DNA from: Hydrogenophaga crassostreae
GTDB taxonomy: Bacteria; Pseudomonadota; Gammaproteobacteria; Burkholderiales; Burkholderiaceae_C
Direction: 5' to 3'
Assembly: GCF_001761385.1 (NCBI RefSeq)
Contig: NZ_CP017476.1
Coordinates: 4,329,501-4,393,500 of the forward strand
DNA length: 64,000 nt
A model generated the notes under the pieces. That model searched no databases, had not been told where the DNA came from, and worked only from the letters and a program-made list of their open reading frames with translations. Position numbers and translations under genes: made by a program. Each line of letters begins with the position of its first letter. The stretch's first letter is position 1. Positions 53,992-62,728 of this stretch are shown here, one piece after another.

Positions 53992-55734
53992 CTACGCGGT
54001 TCGGTCTTCGGTGAGGCCCAGCTGTTCTTTCATCGCATCGCGAATCATGAACTTCTGAATCTTGCCGGTCACGGTCATCGGGAAATCGGCCACGAAACGA
54101 ATGTAACGCGGGATCTTGTAGTGGGCGATCTTGCCTTTGCAGAACTCGCGCAGCACCTCGTCGCTCAGTGTCTGACCGGGCTTGACCACCACCCAGGCGC
54201 ACAGCTCCTCGCCGTACCGGGTGTCGGGCACGCCCACCACCTGCACATCCTGCACGGCCGGGTGGCGGTAGAGGAATTCTTCGATTTCGCGCGGGTAGAT
54301 GTTTTCGCCGCCGCGGATCACCATGTCCTTGATGCGGCCCACGATGTTGACGTAGCCCTCGGCATCCATGGTGGCGAGGTCGCCGGTGTGCATCCAGCCC
54401 TCCGCGTCGATGGCCTCAGCCGTCTTGGCGGGGTCGTCCCAATAACCGTGCATCACCGAATAACCGCGCGTGCACAGCTCGCCCGACACACCAGGCGCCA
54501 CCACATCGCCGGTCCCGGCATCAATGATCTTCACCTCCAGATGCGGCTGCACCTGGCCCACAGTGGCCACGCGCTTGTCCAGCGGTGTATCGGTGCTGCT
54601 CTGGCAGCTCACCGGGCTGGTTTCGGTCATGCCGTAGGCGATGGTGATCTGAGACAAATGCATGTCGTCCACCACGCGCTGCATCACCGCCGTGGGGCAG
54701 GGTGAGCCGGCCATGATGCCGGTGCGCAGCGTGGACAGATCGAATTCCTTGAAGCGCGGATGGTCCAGCTCGGCGATGAACATGGTGGGCACGCCGTGCA
54801 AACCGGTGCACTTCTCGTCTTGTACCGCCTGCAAGACGGTGAGCGGGTCGAACGCGTCGTTGGGGTAGACGATGGTGGCGCCGTGCGTGAGGCAGGCCAG
54901 ATTGCCCAGCACCATGCCGAAGCAGTGGTACAGCGGCACCGGAATGCACAGCCGGTCGGCCGGCGTGAGCTTCATGCACTCACCGTTGAAGAAGCCGTTG
55001 TTCAGGATGTTGCGGTGGGTCAGCGTGGCGCCCTTGGGGAAACCGGTGGTGCCGCTGGTGAACTGGATGTTGATCGGGTCGGAGGGCTTCAACTGGGCCG
55101 CTGCTTCGGCCACACGCGGATCGCTGGCATCGCCACGCCCAATCAGGCTGGAGAAGCGCATCAGCCCAGGTTCGTCGGCGCCCTGTCCTGCCACGTCGAT
55201 CCAGACCACCGTGTGCAGGTTCGGCAACTGCTGCGATTCCAGCTGGCCTGGCTCGCCATGCCCCCACTCGGGCGCCAGCTCGCGCAACATGCCCAGGTAA
55301 TCGCTGGTCTTGAAGCGTGGCATGGTCACCAGCAGCTTGCAACCCACTTTGTTGAGTGCGTACTCCACCTCGCTGGTACGGTAGGCCGGGTTGATGTTCA
55401 CCAGCACCAGGCCCACCTCGGCCGTGGCCAGTTGCATCAGCACCCACTCGGTGTTGTTGTGCGACCAGATCGCCACGCGGTCGCCGGGTACCAGACCCAG
55501 GCCAAGCAAGGCGCTGGCCAGCCGGCGGGCCTCGGTCTGCAGGGCGCTGTAGGTCAGCCGCTGCCCCTGATGCACGCTCACCAGCGCTTCATGGTCGGGC
55601 TGACGCTTCACCACAGCGTCGAAACAGGCGCCAATGGTCAACTCGATCAGCGGCACATCGGTGGCGCCCCGGGCCATGCTCTGCGTGAGCGGCGCGGCGT
55701 GGATGGCGGCGGTGGAACGGGTAGCTTCGGTCAC
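53992..55734 (-). CDS. AMP-binding acyl-CoA synthetase
   Basis: A 580-residue adenylate-forming ligase. The ATP motif is [18 protein letters not shown], the hinge region [20 protein letters not shown], and the catalytic Lys is in [25 protein letters not shown] and YGMTETSP are core motifs. It resembles medium-chain fatty acyl-CoA ligases. Position at the head of the liu cluster suggests activation of isovalerate or a related branched acid. The start is GTG at 55734, set by AGGAG seven bases upstream; an ATG further out has no such site. Confidence 0.9.
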   Translation of the reverse strand: MTEATRSTAAIHAAPLTQSMARGATDVPLIELTIGACFDAVVKRQPDHEALVSVHQGQRLTYSALQTEARRLASALLGLGLVPGDRVAIWSHNNTEWVLMQLATAEVGLVLVNINPAYRTSEVEYALNKVGCKLLVTMPRFKTSDYLGMLRELAPEWGHGEPGQLESQQLPNLHTVVWIDVAGQGADEPGLMRFSSLIGRGDASDPRVAEAAAQLKPSDPINIQFTSGTTGFPKGATLTHRNILNNGFFNGECMKLTPADRLCIPVPLYHCFGMVLGNLACLTHGATIVYPNDAFDPLTVLQAVQDEKCTGLHGVPTMFIAELDHPRFKEFDLSTLRTGIMAGSPCPTAVMQRVVDDMHLSQITIAYGMTETSPVSCQSSTDTPLDKRVATVGQVQPHLEVKIIDAGTGDVVAPGVSGELCTRGYSVMHGYWDDPAKTAEAIDAEGWMHTGDLATMDAEGYVNIVGRIKDMVIRGGENIYPREIEEFLYRHPAVQDVQVVGVPDTRYGEELCAWVVVKPGQTLSDEVLREFCKGKIAHYKIPRYIRFVADFPMTVTGKIQKFMIRDAMKEQLGLTEDRTA

Positions 55735-55845
55735 AGCGGGTCTCCTCTTCTGGCAGTGCATCACAACAGCCTGCATGAAACCATGACCGGCTGCAACCCG
55801 ACAAGCATAGGAGCCGTTTGGGATCCTGGGCGGCCAGATAGGTTG

Positions 55846-55857
55846 CAAATTGCGCCA
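55846..55857. repeat. 12-bp direct repeat, upstream copy
   Basis: CAAATTGCGCCA lies 21 bp before the AraC start codon. An identical copy is inside the AraC gene at 56007-56018, 161 bp away in the same orientation. The pair could be AraC-type binding sites. Confidence 0.45.
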
Positions 55858-55877
55858 CAAATCTGCACACTTCCCGG

Positions 55878-56915
55878 ATGCCCATCGCGCGCACCATACC
55901 CTCCAAAAATTCCACCCAGACACTGACACCAATGTCATTTGTGGCTGCAATGGTCCAGGCCTATACCGCGCGCGGCCTGAATCCGGCTGGCGCTTTGAAG
56001 TTGGCACAAATTGCGCCAGATCAAGTTGACAACCCCAACGCCCGCATCACCGCCGCGCAAATGGAGGCCATCTCCGACGCGGCCATGCGCGAGCTTGACG
56101 ACGAAGCACTGGGCTGCTTCGGCCGTGCCCTGCCCTGGGGCAGCTACGGCATGCTGGCCCGCGCCTCGCTTTCAGCGCCCACGCTGGGCCTGGCGCTCAA
56201 ACGCTGGTGCCGCCACCACGGACTGCTGACCCGCGACATCGCACTCAGCGTTCAGGTGGAAGAGGCCAGCGACCTCGCCAGCATCGAGCTGCGCCCCGCA
56301 GCGAACGCCGCAACGCCCAATGAGTTTTGCGTGGTGTCGGTACTGCGAAACATATTGGGTTTCGCCTGCTGGTTGGTGGATTCGCGCATTCCCCTGCAAG
56401 GCGCGATGTTTCCGTTCACGCCGCCCAAGCATGTGAGCTCCTACCCAGTGCTGTTCGATGGCCCTTGCACGTTCGACGCGCTTCACGCCGCGATCCAGTT
56501 CGACGCCCGCTACCTGGCCCTGCCCATCCGGCGCGACGAAGCCGCCATGAACCAGATGCTGCAACACGCTTTGCCGCTGACCGTGCACGCCTACCGCCGC
56601 GACCGGCTGCTGGTACAACGCGTGCGCCAAACGCTGGCCACCCAGCCCACCGAGGCCCGCAACGCCTCCGACCTCGCCCATTGGCTCAATCTCTCGCCGC
56701 GCACACTGCACCGCCAGCTCAAAGAAGAAGGCGCCTCACTGCAATCCATCAAAGACGAAGTGCGCCGCGACCGCGCCATGGCCTTGCTGCAGCGCACCCG
56801 CCGGCCCGTGAAACAAGTGGCCGAAGCGACTGGCTTCCAGAACGAGAAGAGCTTTATTCGAGCCTTCAAAGGCTGGACAGGGAAAACGCCAGGGGAGTGG
56901 CGGGATCAGGGGTGA
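55878..56915 (+). CDS. AraC family transcriptional regulator
   Basis: A 345-residue regulator with an N-terminal arabinose-binding-type ligand domain (as in OruR/ArgR-like AraC proteins) and a C-terminal double HTH. The latter contains [20 protein letters not shown] and [20 protein letters not shown], ending GKTPGEWR. It is divergent from the acyl-CoA ligase gene that heads the liu cluster, so it probably regulates that cluster in response to a fatty or branched acid. An ATG at 55932 is an alternative start. Confidence 0.9.
   Translation: MPIARTIPSKNSTQTLTPMSFVAAMVQAYTARGLNPAGALKLAQIAPDQVDNPNARITAAQMEAISDAAMRELDDEALGCFGRALPWGSYGMLARASLSAPTLGLALKRWCRHHGLLTRDIALSVQVEEASDLASIELRPAANAATPNEFCVVSVLRNILGFACWLVDSRIPLQGAMFPFTPPKHVSSYPVLFDGPCTFDALHAAIQFDARYLALPIRRDEAAMNQMLQHALPLTVHAYRRDRLLVQRVRQTLATQPTEARNASDLAHWLNLSPRTLHRQLKEEGASLQSIKDEVRRDRAMALLQRTRRPVKQVAEATGFQNEKSFIRAFKGWTGKTPGEWRDQG
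56007..56018. repeat. 12-bp direct repeat, intragenic copy
   Basis: CAAATTGCGCCA inside the N-terminal part of the AraC coding region, identical to 55846-55857. See that entry. Confidence 0.45.
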
Positions 56916-57154
56916 GCCTCGGTTAAGGAGCGCCAGCGTTTCGACACGCATCCCACCTCCGAACTCAGGAACAAATGCGGGCTGTTGCTGGCCTGCAGCA
57001 TCGACTTGCCCTGGTTTTGTTATGACTACCTCAGACGGAAAATGTGCGACAAAAGGAAACCCCAAAAAGGAGCGCCAGCCAAGAAACTTTTTCTTCAAAC
57101 GGAACGCGCTGACACGCGCCACCGAATACCAAACACCTGCCCATATCGAACGCC
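56916..57154. other. 239-bp intergenic region
   Basis: This lies between the AraC and gamma-glutamylcyclotransferase-like genes. AAGGAGCGCCAGC occurs twice in direct orientation (about 56925 and 57069). No gene or terminator could be supported; composition is more AT-rich than the coding flanks. Confidence 0.45.
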
Positions 57155-57685
57155 ATGCCCCCCACTTTCCATTACTTCGCCTACGGATCAAACCTGCTTT
57201 CGGCCCGGTTGATAGAACGCACGCCCTCTGCGCGGGTGGTCGGCCCGGCCATGCTAGACCGGCACGAATTGAGATGGCACATGGCCGCCGCCGACGGATC
57301 AGGGAAGTGCGATGTGGTTCCAGTCGACGGGACTGGGAGTCGGGTGCTCGGTGTGGTGTACGAGGTTGCGGTGTCCGAGAAGCCACACCTTGACACCGCA
57401 GAGACCCTGGGTGTCGGCTATGCCGAGAGGGAGGCCACCGTTCAAATCGGTGGCCGCTCGCTCGATATCTGGCTCTATTACGCGCTTGAGATTGATGCCG
57501 GTGCGGTGCCCTACGACTGGTACAAAGCGCTTGTATTGAGTGGCGCAAAAGAGCATGCGCTTGAGTCTGGCTATATCCGCATGCTGGAGGCCGTGGCGGC
57601 CAAGCCAGATGCAGACACGCTACGCTCAGACCGCCACTTCAGCCTGGCGAAAGCGCACCACATCCAGGCCGATCAGGCCAGATAA
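57155..57685 (+). CDS. Gamma-glutamylcyclotransferase-like protein
   Basis: A 176-residue protein of the GGCT (BtrG/AIG2-like) superfamily. The N-terminal FHYFAYGSNLLSARL is the substrate-binding loop. LGVVYEVA and LDTAETLGVGYAEREATVQI contain the acidic residue region expected for catalysis. The family releases 5-oxoproline from gamma-glutamyl compounds; the exact substrate is unknown. The ATG at 57155 is just before the conserved loop. It stands alone between two intergenic gaps. Confidence 0.87.
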   Translation: MPPTFHYFAYGSNLLSARLIERTPSARVVGPAMLDRHELRWHMAAADGSGKCDVVPVDGTGSRVLGVVYEVAVSEKPHLDTAETLGVGYAEREATVQIGGRSLDIWLYYALEIDAGAVPYDWYKALVLSGAKEHALESGYIRMLEAVAAKPDADTLRSDRHFSLAKAHHIQADQAR

Positions 57686-57739
57686 GCAAAAACAGAAGGC
57701 CTCAGCATTGCCTGGCGTTTTCCCACACATGGCCAAACG

Positions 57740-58624
57740 CTATTTTGCAGGCGCATCCAGTGGAACCCCAGGCCCGACATCGATCTGAGGTCGCACCGGC
57801 GAGGGCTGAGCCCCCGTCGCCGCCCGCGGAGCAACAACTTGCGGCGCTGGCGCTTCCAAAGCTCTTTGCGCTGGCGAGACCTCACCCCCCTTCGTCGCCA
57901 TTCCACCCACAGGCTGATCCAGGCCCATTTGCGTCAGCAAGCTGGTGACCACCGCATCCACCTGAACACGCAGGGCATCGCGCGCCGGGCCGGTGTACTC
58001 GGGGTTGAGCCTGGGGCCGCCCAGCAAGGCTGGCGCAGGCACGCGCTGGGCATTGGCGCTCACGCTTTGCGCCAGCGTGCGCTGAAAGGTGCCGAGCTCG
58101 ATGAGGTCGGCTTTCAGCGAGGCGTGAACAGCAGATTTGGACGCCACGCCCATGATGCTGCGCTGCGCCACACCCAAACCGTAAAAGCCCTGTGAGGTTT
58201 CAAAAATGCTGTCGCCCGATTCGTTGGGCGTGAACAGCAAGATATGACTCGAGCCAGTCTTCAGGTCTTCGATCTGTTTCAAGGCTTCTTCGCGCCGCGT
58301 GGCGGAAATCTGGGCCCGCTGCACGGTGGAAAACCGCCTGGAAGCTTCGAGCATGGCCACAGCACGGTCTTCGACGCGGGTTCGCAGACCCCAGTCGGGC
58401 ACGCGGGCTTCGCCCTTTTCGTTGTTGAACACGGTGGTGCCGCGCCAGGACAGCTCAACCGTTTCGCCCACCACGCTCACCACGGTGATGGACTTGCCGG
58501 TGAGTTTGGCTTGCACGGCCGGTGTGGACACCGTGCCGCAGGCGCTGAGCCCCCAGATCGCCACCACTGAAACCAGCGCCAGCTTGGCCTTGCGTTGCAT
58601 CGTTTTCATCGTCATTGCTTGCAT
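57740..58624 (-). CDS. Putative lipoprotein of unknown function
   Basis: A 294-residue predicted lipoprotein. The signal peptide ends in GLSAC with Cys29. The next 180 residues are a mixed alpha/beta domain (KSITVVSVVGETVELSWRG, then HILLFTPNESGDSIFETSQG). The C-terminal 60 residues are Pro/Ala-rich and disordered. I do not recognise a family. The start overlaps the HAD stop (TGATG) with AAGGTGA upstream; later ATG codons at 58615, 58609 and 58600 are alternatives. Confidence 0.75.
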   Translation of the reverse strand: MQAMTMKTMQRKAKLALVSVVAIWGLSACGTVSTPAVQAKLTGKSITVVSVVGETVELSWRGTTVFNNEKGEARVPDWGLRTRVEDRAVAMLEASRRFSTVQRAQISATRREEALKQIEDLKTGSSHILLFTPNESGDSIFETSQGFYGLGVAQRSIMGVASKSAVHASLKADLIELGTFQRTLAQSVSANAQRVPAPALLGGPRLNPEYTGPARDALRVQVDAVVTSLLTQMGLDQPVGGMATKGGEVSPAQRALEAPAPQVVAPRAATGAQPSPVRPQIDVGPGVPLDAPAK

Positions 58625-59301
58625 CAGGTCACCTTGTTCAGTGCGTTCAGTTCGTGTGCCATTTGATCCATGTGCTGAAACACGCGCGCCACGGCCAAGC
58701 CTTCAAACGCGCGGCCATGGCCGTGCTGGCAATAGCCCCACACGGTGGCGCCCGCTGCGATGCCGGCCAGCGCGCCAGTGGCCGTGTCTTCGATCACCAG
58801 GCAGCGTGCCGGATCGGCGCCCATGTGCGCAGCGGCGGCGAGGTACACGTCCGGGTGCGGCTTGGAGCGCGGCAGGTCGTGGCCACTGAAAATGCGATCC
58901 TCAAAATATGGCGCCATGCCAGCCATGCCGATCTGCATCACGACCTTGGGCCGGTCGGCGCCCGAGGCGCAGGCAATGCGGCCGGCGGTGTGGCTGTGGG
59001 CTGCGACAACGGTGTCCAGCGCGCCGCTCACGGTTTGCAGCTCGGCACGCAGGCGCTCATCGCGCCGTGCGTAAAAGGCGCGCATCCAGTCCTCGGTCAG
59101 CGGCTGGCCCGTCTCAAGCTCGATGCGCGCACGCTCGTCGCGCACGGCCTTTCCAATAAAAATGCTTTCGCAATCGGCCTGACTCACGGCCCAACCGGCC
59201 TCATTCAGCATCTGGCGCAGCACGCCATTGGTGATGGGCTCGCTGTCAACCAGCACACCATCGCAATCGAACAACACGGCATCAAACGACAACATACTCA
59301 A
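58624..59301 (-). CDS. HAD-IA family phosphatase
   Basis: A 225-residue HAD phosphatase or phosphoglucomutase-like enzyme. Motif I is VLFDCDGVLVDSEP, motif II ACASGADRPKV, motif III SKPHPDVYL and motif IV VIEDTATGALAGIAAG, as in beta-phosphoglucomutase and 2-deoxyglucose-6-phosphate phosphatase. The substrate is unknown. TTG at 59301 is preferred because GGAG lies seven bases upstream and it overlaps the ychJ stop; the ATG at 59295 is the alternative. Confidence 0.88.
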   Translation of the reverse strand: MSMLSFDAVLFDCDGVLVDSEPITNGVLRQMLNEAGWAVSQADCESIFIGKAVRDERARIELETGQPLTEDWMRAFYARRDERLRAELQTVSGALDTVVAAHSHTAGRIACASGADRPKVVMQIGMAGMAPYFEDRIFSGHDLPRSKPHPDVYLAAAAHMGADPARCLVIEDTATGALAGIAAGATVWGYCQHGHGRAFEGLAVARVFQHMDQMAHELNALNKVT

Positions 59302-59690
59302 GACAGCTCTCCATCCACATACAACCAGCGACCGCCTTCGCGCACGAAGCGGCTGCGCTCTTCCAGCCGCTGCCCGCGCCCACCGACCCGCGAGCGCGCC
59401 ACAAAGGCCACTTCAGCATGGTCTGCATCGATCACGCGGTGAACCTTGACCTCCAGACCCAGCCATTTCACGCCGGGCTCGAAAACCAAATCGGTTGGGC
59501 GGGTGTTCGCATGCCAGGTGACCAGCAGGTGGTCCCGTCGCTCCAGAACGAAAGCGCTGTAGCGCGAGCGCATCAGGCTTTCGGCATCGGGGGCAGGCAC
59601 TCCGCCGTCCAGGTAACGGGCGCAACAGGCATCCAGTGAAACCCTCTGACCGCGTGGATTCAAACGCCCGCAGGGGCAAGGCTGGCTCAT
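59298..59690 (-). CDS. YchJ family protein (UPF0225, SEC-C-like)
   Basis: A 130-residue protein with the N-terminal Cys motif CPCGRLNPRGQRVSLDACC, probably a zinc-binding SEC-C-like knuckle, and an NTF2-like domain (RSRYSAFVLERRDHLLVTWH, then EVAFVARSRVGGRGQRLEER). This is the YchJ/UPF0225 layout. The function is unknown. It overlaps the rhodanese gene by four bases upstream and the HAD gene downstream, so the set is translationally coupled. Confidence 0.88.
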   Translation of the reverse strand: MSQPCPCGRLNPRGQRVSLDACCARYLDGGVPAPDAESLMRSRYSAFVLERRDHLLVTWHANTRPTDLVFEPGVKWLGLEVKVHRVIDADHAEVAFVARSRVGGRGQRLEERSRFVREGGRWLYVDGELS

Positions 59691-60124
59691 GAAGACGGGC
59701 GAGCCTTGTGACGCGCCTTGTGGGCTTCGAGGGTTTCGGTAGGAGCGCCTTCTTTCAGCCAAGCGCCGAAACCGCCGTCAAAATGGGCCACGTTGGTCAT
59801 GCCCATGTCTTGCAGGGCTTTCACGGCCAAGGCGCTGCGCCAGCCAGCGCCGCAGAACAGCACGAACTCTTTGCTCTCGTCGCCAAACACGGGTTTGAAA
59901 TAGGGCGAATCCGGGTCTACCCAGAATTCGAGCATGCCGCGCGGTGCCAGGAGCGCGCCGGGCACCGTGCCTTCGCGCTCCAGCTCGCGCGGATCGCGGA
60001 TGTCGACCACCTGCAAGCGTGCGTCGCCTGCGGCCAGACGTTCCTTGATCTGTGCCACGGTGTAGGTGGTGATCTGGGCGGTGGCTTCGTCAACCAGCGC
60101 GCGGGATCCTTTGGTGATGGGCAT
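59687..60124 (-). CDS. Rhodanese-like domain protein
   Basis: A 145-residue single-domain rhodanese. The catalytic Cys is in LFCGAGWRSALAVKAL, and VVDIRDPRELEREG and GALLAPRGMLEFW match the family. It may carry persulfide sulfur or simply act as a thiol sensor. It is the first gene of the rhodanese-YchJ-HAD-lipoprotein group; all four junctions overlap. Confidence 0.92.
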   Translation of the reverse strand: MPITKGSRALVDEATAQITTYTVAQIKERLAAGDARLQVVDIRDPRELEREGTVPGALLAPRGMLEFWVDPDSPYFKPVFGDESKEFVLFCGAGWRSALAVKALQDMGMTNVAHFDGGFGAWLKEGAPTETLEAHKARHKARPSS

Positions 60125-60240
60125 GGGGTCTCCTGTGAGGGCCTGGGCTTCATTATCGGCGGCGTTGAAGCGTTACCTGCACAGCGACGAAGCAGGTACA
60201 GTGACTTCATGCAGCCATCAACCGATTTTCTTTTCACAGT

Positions 60241-62115
60241 ATGACCCCCGAGCAAATCACCGTCTTGGCAATTCTGGGTGCGGTGGTCGGCCTGTTTCTT
60301 TGGGGAAAGTGGCGCCACGACCTGGTCGCAGTCCTCGCGCTCGTGGCTTGCGTGGTGGCTGGACTGGTGCCTTCTGAGCAAGCGTTCAGCGGCTTTGGCC
60401 ATCCGGCTGTGATCACGGTGGCCTGCATGTTGATCATGAGCAAGGCACTGCAACTGTCGGGTGCGGTTGAGGTGATGGCGCGCTATGCCCTGCCTGCCAA
60501 CGCCGGGCCAATGGTCAGTTTGCTGGCGTTGATGGGTGTGGGCGCAGCGCTTTCGGGGTTCATGAACAACGTGGGCGCGATGGCCCTGCTGATGCCCATG
60601 GCCATCAAGGTTGCCAAGCGCCTCGATATGCCACCCGGACGGGTCTTGATGCCGCTGGCGTTTGGCACGATCCTGGGCGGCATGACCACGCTTGTTGGCA
60701 CACCGCCCAACCTCATCGTGGCAGGCTTTCGCGCCAACATGGGTGACGGCAGAGGCAGTTTTGGCATGTTCGACTTCACCGCCATCGGCTTGCCCGTGGC
60801 CTTGATCGGTATTGCATTCGTGGCCTTGATTGGCTGGCGTTTCGTGCCCAAACGGCAACCCGCTGGCATGGATGGGTTCGACACCGGCGCCTACCTCACT
60901 GAAGCGCGCATTCTGGAAGGTGGTTCATCTGTGGGCAAGCGGGTGGCCGAGGTGGAAAAGGTGCTCGAAGCAGCGGGTGCACAGATTGTGGGCATGGTGC
61001 GTGGCGATATCCGTCTGACCGCACCCAACCCCCGCCGCATGCTGCGGGTGGACGACATTCTCGTGATCGAGGCAGCGGCCGATACCCTCGCCTCGGTGCT
61101 GTCCAGCCTGGGCCTGAAACTGGAGGCGGCTGGAGCCCCTTCGGAAAAGGACACCGAAGACAGCGCGATACCCGACAACCTGGGCAAGGCCGCCAAGGGA
61201 GCCAAAGGTCAAGACGTGCCCAAGGAAGAAGACGACAAACCGCCCCGCCATGCGGCCGAGATCGTATTGGCGGAGATGGTGATCCTGCCCCCTGGCCTCA
61301 CCTTGACCGGCCGTTCCGCGAAAGATATTGGCCTGGCAGAGCGCTATGGTCTCAATCTGCTGGCGGTATCGCGCCAGGGCAACCGCTCGGTAGAACGCTT
61401 GCGCGCCATGCCGCTTCGACCCGGGGACATTCTGCTGCTCCAAGGACCGCCACAGGCGCTCAGCAATTTCGCCAGCGACACCAGTTGCGTTCCACTGGCC
61501 GAACGCGACCTGCAAATTCCCAACAAGCGCAAAGCCTTGCAGGCCACGGTGATCATGTTGTTGTCTGTGGCGGCGGCCGCCACGGGTTTGCTGCCCGCCT
61601 CGGTGGCATTCATGGCTGGCGCGTTGTTTACCCTGCTGGTACGCGCCCTGCCGCTGCGCCAGTTGTACGACGCGGTGGACTGGCCCGTGATCGTTTTGCT
61701 GGGCGCCTTGTTTCCCCTGGCCAACGCCATGCAAACCACCGGCGCCGCCGACTGGCTGGCGCGCGGCCTGATGAACGCCGTGGCCCAGGGCAACGCCACA
61801 GTGGCGCTGCTGCTGATCCTGGTGGTGACGATGTTTTTGTCGGACCTGATGAACAACGCAGCCACCGCAGCGGTGATGTGCCCCGTGGCCATTGGCAGTG
61901 CGGCCGCGCTTGGCGTGAGTCCCGACCCCTTCTTGATGGCCGTGGCCATTGGCGCGTCCTGCGCCTTCCTCACGCCCATCGGCCACCAGAACAACACCAT
62001 GATCCTGGGGCCAGGCGGGTTCCGCTTTGGCGACTACTGGAAACTGGGCGTGCCGCTGGAAATTCTGGTGGTCTCGGTCAGCATGCCGCTGCTGCTTATC
62101 GTTTGGCCTTTGTAG
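60241..62115 (+). CDS. SLC13-family permease with RCK_C domains
   Basis: A 624-residue transporter. Two hydrophobic halves (about 1-190 and 420-620) flank a soluble region with two TrkA-C/RCK_C-like domains (TEARILEGGSSVGKRVAEVE; VILPPGLTLTGRSAKDIGLA). The first half has GTILGGMTTLVGTPPNLIVA and the second ASCAFLTPIGHQNNTMILGP, both DASS/SLC13 motifs for carboxylate or sulfate transport. The substrate is not decided. A charged segment at about residues 300-345 links the two RCK_C domains. It is convergent with the small gene that follows, with a 20-bp overlap. Confidence 0.92.
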   Translation: MTPEQITVLAILGAVVGLFLWGKWRHDLVAVLALVACVVAGLVPSEQAFSGFGHPAVITVACMLIMSKALQLSGAVEVMARYALPANAGPMVSLLALMGVGAALSGFMNNVGAMALLMPMAIKVAKRLDMPPGRVLMPLAFGTILGGMTTLVGTPPNLIVAGFRANMGDGRGSFGMFDFTAIGLPVALIGIAFVALIGWRFVPKRQPAGMDGFDTGAYLTEARILEGGSSVGKRVAEVEKVLEAAGAQIVGMVRGDIRLTAPNPRRMLRVDDILVIEAAADTLASVLSSLGLKLEAAGAPSEKDTEDSAIPDNLGKAAKGAKGQDVPKEEDDKPPRHAAEIVLAEMVILPPGLTLTGRSAKDIGLAERYGLNLLAVSRQGNRSVERLRAMPLRPGDILLLQGPPQALSNFASDTSCVPLAERDLQIPNKRKALQATVIMLLSVAAAATGLLPASVAFMAGALFTLLVRALPLRQLYDAVDWPVIVLLGALFPLANAMQTTGAADWLARGLMNAVAQGNATVALLLILVVTMFLSDLMNNAATAAVMCPVAIGSAAALGVSPDPFLMAVAIGASCAFLTPIGHQNNTMILGPGGFRFGDYWKLGVPLEILVVSVSMPLLLIVWPL

Positions 62116-62323
62116 TCGGCGCATCGCCACCTTCGGGCCCTGCAGATGGGCCCCGCGGTGCCACAGGAGCCGCAGCCCCAGTTGCATCGCCATCGGCATC
62201 GGCTTCGCCACAAGGCTGGCCCGTTTCCTGCCATTCACCCTGCACGCAGCGCAAACCACGCCCGTTGACGCAAATGACCGCGCCTTCTTCGTAGGTTTCC
62301 GAGCCGTAGATGCAAGTTGTCAT
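62096..62323 (-). CDS. Small hypothetical protein with two Cys
   Basis: A 75-residue protein beginning MTTCIYGSETYEEGAVICVN, then GRGLRCVQGEWQETGQPCGE and ending in an Ala/Gly/Pro-rich charged tail. Its four Cys and the GAVICVNGRGLRCVQGEW pattern resemble small DUF1496-type proteins. The N-terminal part looks conserved in style and is likely real. Its 3' end overlaps the permease gene on the other strand by 20 bp. Confidence 0.6.
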   Translation of the reverse strand: MTTCIYGSETYEEGAVICVNGRGLRCVQGEWQETGQPCGEADADGDATGAAAPVAPRGPSAGPEGGDAPTTKAKR

Positions 62324-62728
62324 GGCCCGCTTATACACGCCAATACGGTCGCTGCACAGGGCATTTTGTCCAGCCATCGAATGCAAGCACCCAAGGTCTG
62401 CTTCGCGTTCACTTTGGACAGGCACCTTCCAATGTGGCTCGCCCACCGCGCGCCAAGTGCCCCCCGCGCAGAACGCCGCAGAGCCGGCTCCGCCGGTCGG
62501 CCAGCGTTGCCCACTTGAGGGGGCTGAGGACTGCGGCGCCAAGCTTGCCTGCACAAGCCTGAACAGTCCGAAGAGGCTGCGCCTGTGGCGCAGTCGCGGC
62601 CGGCAAGGCAGGGGTCGCGCAGCAGCCCCGGTGCCAGGGATGGACCAACCGCCGGGCCGCCCCAAGGTGAATCGCCCCCCTTGGAAAATAGCGACACACG
62701 CAGTGGCGGAGCGTGGGGGCAGGTCCGC
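62324..62728. other. 405-bp intergenic region with repeat DNA
   Basis: No supported gene. It contains copy 4 of the two-hairpin repeat (62472-62532) and, near 62600-62690, a further set of GC-rich inverted repeats including a CCCCAAGG...CCCCCCTTGG-like pair that looks like a degenerate relative. Confidence 0.55.
62472..62532 (-). repeat. Two-hairpin intergenic repeat, copy 4
   Basis: In the gap between trkH and the small Cys protein. In the sense of transcription it reads GTCCTCAGCCCCCTCAAGTG, then GGCAACGCTGGCCGACCGG and CGGAGCCGG, the same layout as copies 1 to 3. Confidence 0.7.

Noticed and set aside
52197..54014. Plus-strand open frame of 605 codons opposite liuB
   Set aside because: It is antisense to liuB and through a repeat; composition is that of a shadow frame.
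56736..57548. Minus-strand open frame covering the gap before the gamma-glutamylcyclotransferase gene
   Set aside because: It overlaps two convincing genes on the other strand and has no domain. The gap portion is intriguing but not supported as a gene.
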